DNA of 64,000 bases, taken from assembly GCA_910580235.1 (NCBI GenBank), contig CAJTVU010000003.1, forward strand, positions 1 to 64,000, written 5' to 3'. Within the stretch, counting starts at the first letter, position 1, and each line of letters opens with the position of its first letter. The position numbers and the translations under genes were made by a program. The notes under the pieces were generated by a model. That model saw only the letters and a list, made by a program, of their open reading frames with translations. It ran no database searches and was not told the DNA's origin. Source of the DNA: an uncultured Dorea sp. Lineage in GTDB: Bacteria > Bacillota > Clostridia > Lachnospirales > Lachnospiraceae. Positions 62,100 through 64,000 of the stretch are shown here, piece after piece.

Positions 62100-63098
62100 T
62101 TAATCTTCAGACACCTGTTGTGCCGCTGCGATCCTGCGCGCTCTGGCCTCCATATTCTCGCGGATGACGTCAAGCAGGACTGCCAGAATGATTACAAGTC
62201 CGAGTACCATGTTCTGTACTGCTGATTCGATGGAAAGCAATGTAAACCCATTTCGAAGCGTAGCAATGATCAATGCCCCAAGCATGGCTCCCGCCATCGT
62301 TCCTTTTCCGCCCATAAAAGAAGCCCCGCCGATAACGCTGGCGGCAATGGCATCCGTATCATACGGCTGGAGCGCGTTCGCTCCATTACAGATACCGGAA
62401 CGGCCGATCGACACGATCCCTGCCAGCGACGCCATAAATCCTGACAGCACATAACAGAAGGTCAGCACATTAGCGGAATTAATACCTGAAAGCCTCGTCG
62501 CTTCCATGTTGCCTCCCGCGCAGTAGATCGAGCGCCCAAGGGCTGTGCGGGTCAGAAGGATGTGCAGCATAATATAAAGCACGACCACAAGTATGAAGCT
62601 GATCGGAATGCCGCCTACAGTAACAGTGCCAAGCGCCAGCACTCCATCCGGGAATCCGTTGATCATCTGCGCCCCCGTAATGAGAAGGGCAAACCCCCAC
62701 AGGAAGTTCTTCATACCTAGCGTAGATACAAAAGGATGAGGCAGGTGCAGACGGGTTAGGAGAAGGCCGTTTATCAGGCCTACAAGCGTACCTGTAAGGA
62801 TCCCTGCAAGGATCAGGATCACCGGGTTCGTCATGCCCGATTTTACGAGCACGCCTATAATACAGGCGCAGAATGTCGCATTGGCTCCTACAGAGAGGTC
62901 GATCCCCGCAGTAATAAGGCAGAACAGCATGCCTGCGGAAAGAAGCGCATTAAATGGCGTCTGCTTCAGAATAGACATAAGGTTACTGTAGCTTAAAAAC
63001 TTATCGCTTGCAAATGACAGGATGACGCACAGGATGACCAACGCTCCAAATGTTCCCGCCAGCGACATAAATCCGCTTGATCTCTTATTGTTTTTCAT
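62100..63098 (-). CDS. ABC transporter permease (RbsC-like)
   Basis: A 332-residue permease with eight to ten helices, of the branched-chain/ribose type: SAGMLFCLITAGIDLSVGAN, GLLLTRLHLPHPFVSTLGM, TRTALGRSIYCAGGNMEATR (EAA-like loop) and ASVIGGASFMGGKGTMAGA. The start overlaps the ATPase stop by 4 bp (ATGA). Confidence 0.93.
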   Translation of the reverse strand: MKNNKRSSGFMSLAGTFGALVILCVILSFASDKFLSYSNLMSILKQTPFNALLSAGMLFCLITAGIDLSVGANATFCACIIGVLVKSGMTNPVILILAGILTGTLVGLINGLLLTRLHLPHPFVSTLGMKNFLWGFALLITGAQMINGFPDGVLALGTVTVGGIPISFILVVVLYIMLHILLTRTALGRSIYCAGGNMEATRLSGINSANVLTFCYVLSGFMASLAGIVSIGRSGICNGANALQPYDTDAIAASVIGGASFMGGKGTMAGAMLGALIIATLRNGFTLLSIESAVQNMVLGLVIILAVLLDVIRENMEARARRIAAAQQVSED

Positions 63099-64000
63099 GA
63101 TAACTTACCTCCCCAAGCCGCTTTCATGAGGCTTTCCTGATTAAAATGTTCCGTATCGCGTTCAATCTCTCCCATTACCTTGCCGCCGCGCATAACGATT
63201 ACCCGGTCGCTCATTCCCAGGATCTCCGGCAGCTCAGAAGATACCATAATTACGCATTTCCCTTGTTTCACCAGCTGGTTCATAACATTGTATACTTCGA
63301 TCTTGGCTCCTACGTCAATGCCGCGCGTAGGCTCGTCAAAAATGTAGATGTCCGCATTCGTATTGACCCATTTCCCGACTACTACCTTTTGCTGGTTCCC
63401 GCCGGAAAGCTGGCCGGCCCTTTCATCAGCAGAGGGAGTCTTGATCTTCAGATCTGAGATGTTCTTCTCACTGGCTTCCTCTATCTCTTTATAATTCAGG
63501 AAGAGCCCTCTGGAAAACTTCTTCATACTGGCAAGCACTACATTATGCTTGATGCTCTCTGGAAGTATGAGCCCCTGGCCTTTCCTATCTTCCGTAAGGA
63601 ATGCGATACCTGCGCGTATAGCCTGGGCAGGGTTTTTAATCTTCACTTCTTTGCCGTGGACGAATATCTTACCCCCATCGATCGCATCCGCGCCGAAGAT
63701 CGCCCGCATCGTCTCTGTACGCCCAGCGCCGACCAGGCCGGCAAACCCAAGGATCTGCCCGTTGTACGCCTCGAAGCTGACATCCCGAAGGACACCGCCT
63801 TCTTCCAGATGCTCCACTTTAAGCGCCACGTCGCCTTTCACGCCAAACTCCTTTGGGAACAGATTATCAAGCGTCCTTCCTACCATTGCAGAAATCAGGG
63901 AATCGTGATCCCATTCGCTGATATCTCTCGTCTCTATGTACTGCCCGTCACGGATAACAGTCACCCGGTCGCACAGCTCAAAAAGCTCCTCCAGCTTATG
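63095..64000 (-). CDS. Sugar ABC transporter ATPase, C-terminal part (RbsA-like), runs off the right edge
   Basis: The frame stays open to the last base, so the 5' end lies outside; any start inside the window is false. About 302 residues are seen: the end of the first ATPase half (HKLEELFELCDRVTVIRDGQ) and the whole second half, with degenerate Walker A GLVGAGRTETM, signature LSGGNQQKVVVGKWV and Walker B ADIYIFDEPTRGIDVGA. This is the double-ATPase layout of ribose/galactose-type importers. Confidence 0.93.
   Translation of the reverse strand, partial: HKLEELFELCDRVTVIRDGQYIETRDISEWDHDSLISAMVGRTLDNLFPKEFGVKGDVALKVEHLEEGGVLRDVSFEAYNGQILGFAGLVGAGRTETMRAIFGADAIDGGKIFVHGKEVKIKNPAQAIRAGIAFLTEDRKGQGLILPESIKHNVVLASMKKFSRGLFLNYKEIEEASEKNISDLKIKTPSADERAGQLSGGNQQKVVVGKWVNTNADIYIFDEPTRGIDVGAKIEVYNVMNQLVKQGKCVIMVSSELPEILGMSDRVIVMRGGKVMGEIERDTEHFNQESLMKAAWGGKLS

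Noticed and set aside
63929..63964. Internal GTG as the start of the ABC ATPase
   Set aside because: The frame is open to the window edge and the preceding residues match the family, so the gene is cut by the window.

Overview
The window looks like a chromosome segment of an anaerobic gut Firmicute, most likely a Lachnospiraceae (Clostridium cluster XIVa) member. The basis is moderate GC, AGGAGG-type ribosome binding sites before nearly every gene, sigma-A promoters, and families typical of that group: EFR1 ferredoxin, CD1871A CXXC protein, DUF3788, DUF2752/CD225 pair, NapH-like 4Fe-4S membrane proteins and a bacteriohemerythrin. No species is claimed. There are no rRNA genes, CRISPR arrays, intact transposases or phage genes.

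Layout. 0.2-9.7 kb is a minus-strand housekeeping block: two tRNA-Ser genes (GGA, UGA), a DUF2752/CD225 membrane pair, and a t6A operon (tsaE, tsaB, threonine aldolase, rimI, zinc-ribbon protein, rnz, tsaD, ispD) preceded by a YcxB-like protein and galM. 9.7-12.5 kb is accessory: a large imperfect palindrome, a Phd/PIN toxin-antitoxin pair, a DUF4397 protein and a Fur-controlled FeoB-associated microprotein missed by length cutoffs. 12.5-19.9 kb carries an ECF transporter S subunit, araD, tex, a TetR regulator, a lipid set (DAG-kinase-like, GDPD, PAP2) and hemerythrin. 19.9-25.2 kb holds an SfsA-MutY fusion, a small alarmone synthetase, a corrinoid adenosyltransferase, a TlpA/CD1871A/NapH redox module and nth. 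25.2-25.9 kb hides a type I toxin-antitoxin locus and a second candidate small RNA. 25.9-33.0 kb is an operon of an EF-G-like ribosomal-protection GTPase fused to a Rae1-type NYN nuclease, a DUF2130 protein, a Gfo/Idh oxidoreductase and glgX.

33-38.7 kb is a loose accessory set: DUF3788, methyltransferase, MATE pump with divergent MerR regulator and a 19-bp-spacer promoter, two GNATs, EFR1. 38.7-47.1 kb is a Wadjet (JetABCD, type II-like) operon led by an undescribed membrane/TPR-like protein; its JetD nuclease gene has lost a central segment and is frameshifted. 47.2-51.1 kb has a secreted nuclease with a small partner gene, a MATE remnant, a TipAS-type MerR regulator and a RelB/YoeB pair. 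51.1-51.8 kb is gene-free.

51.8-59.7 kb has a GMP synthase whose glutaminase domain is cut down and lacks its nucleophile, a ferredoxin/membrane 4Fe-4S pair, an AGCS symporter, a Crp/Fnr regulator, and a PepSY lipoprotein with a two-component system. 59.7-64 kb is an ABC sugar/inositol-type importer with a MocA-type dehydrogenase; the ATPase runs off the right edge. A short hairpin with a CAG(C/T)(G/T)(C/T)AC(A/G)A-like loop recurs at about eight places, several just upstream of start codons, and matches no RNA family I know.
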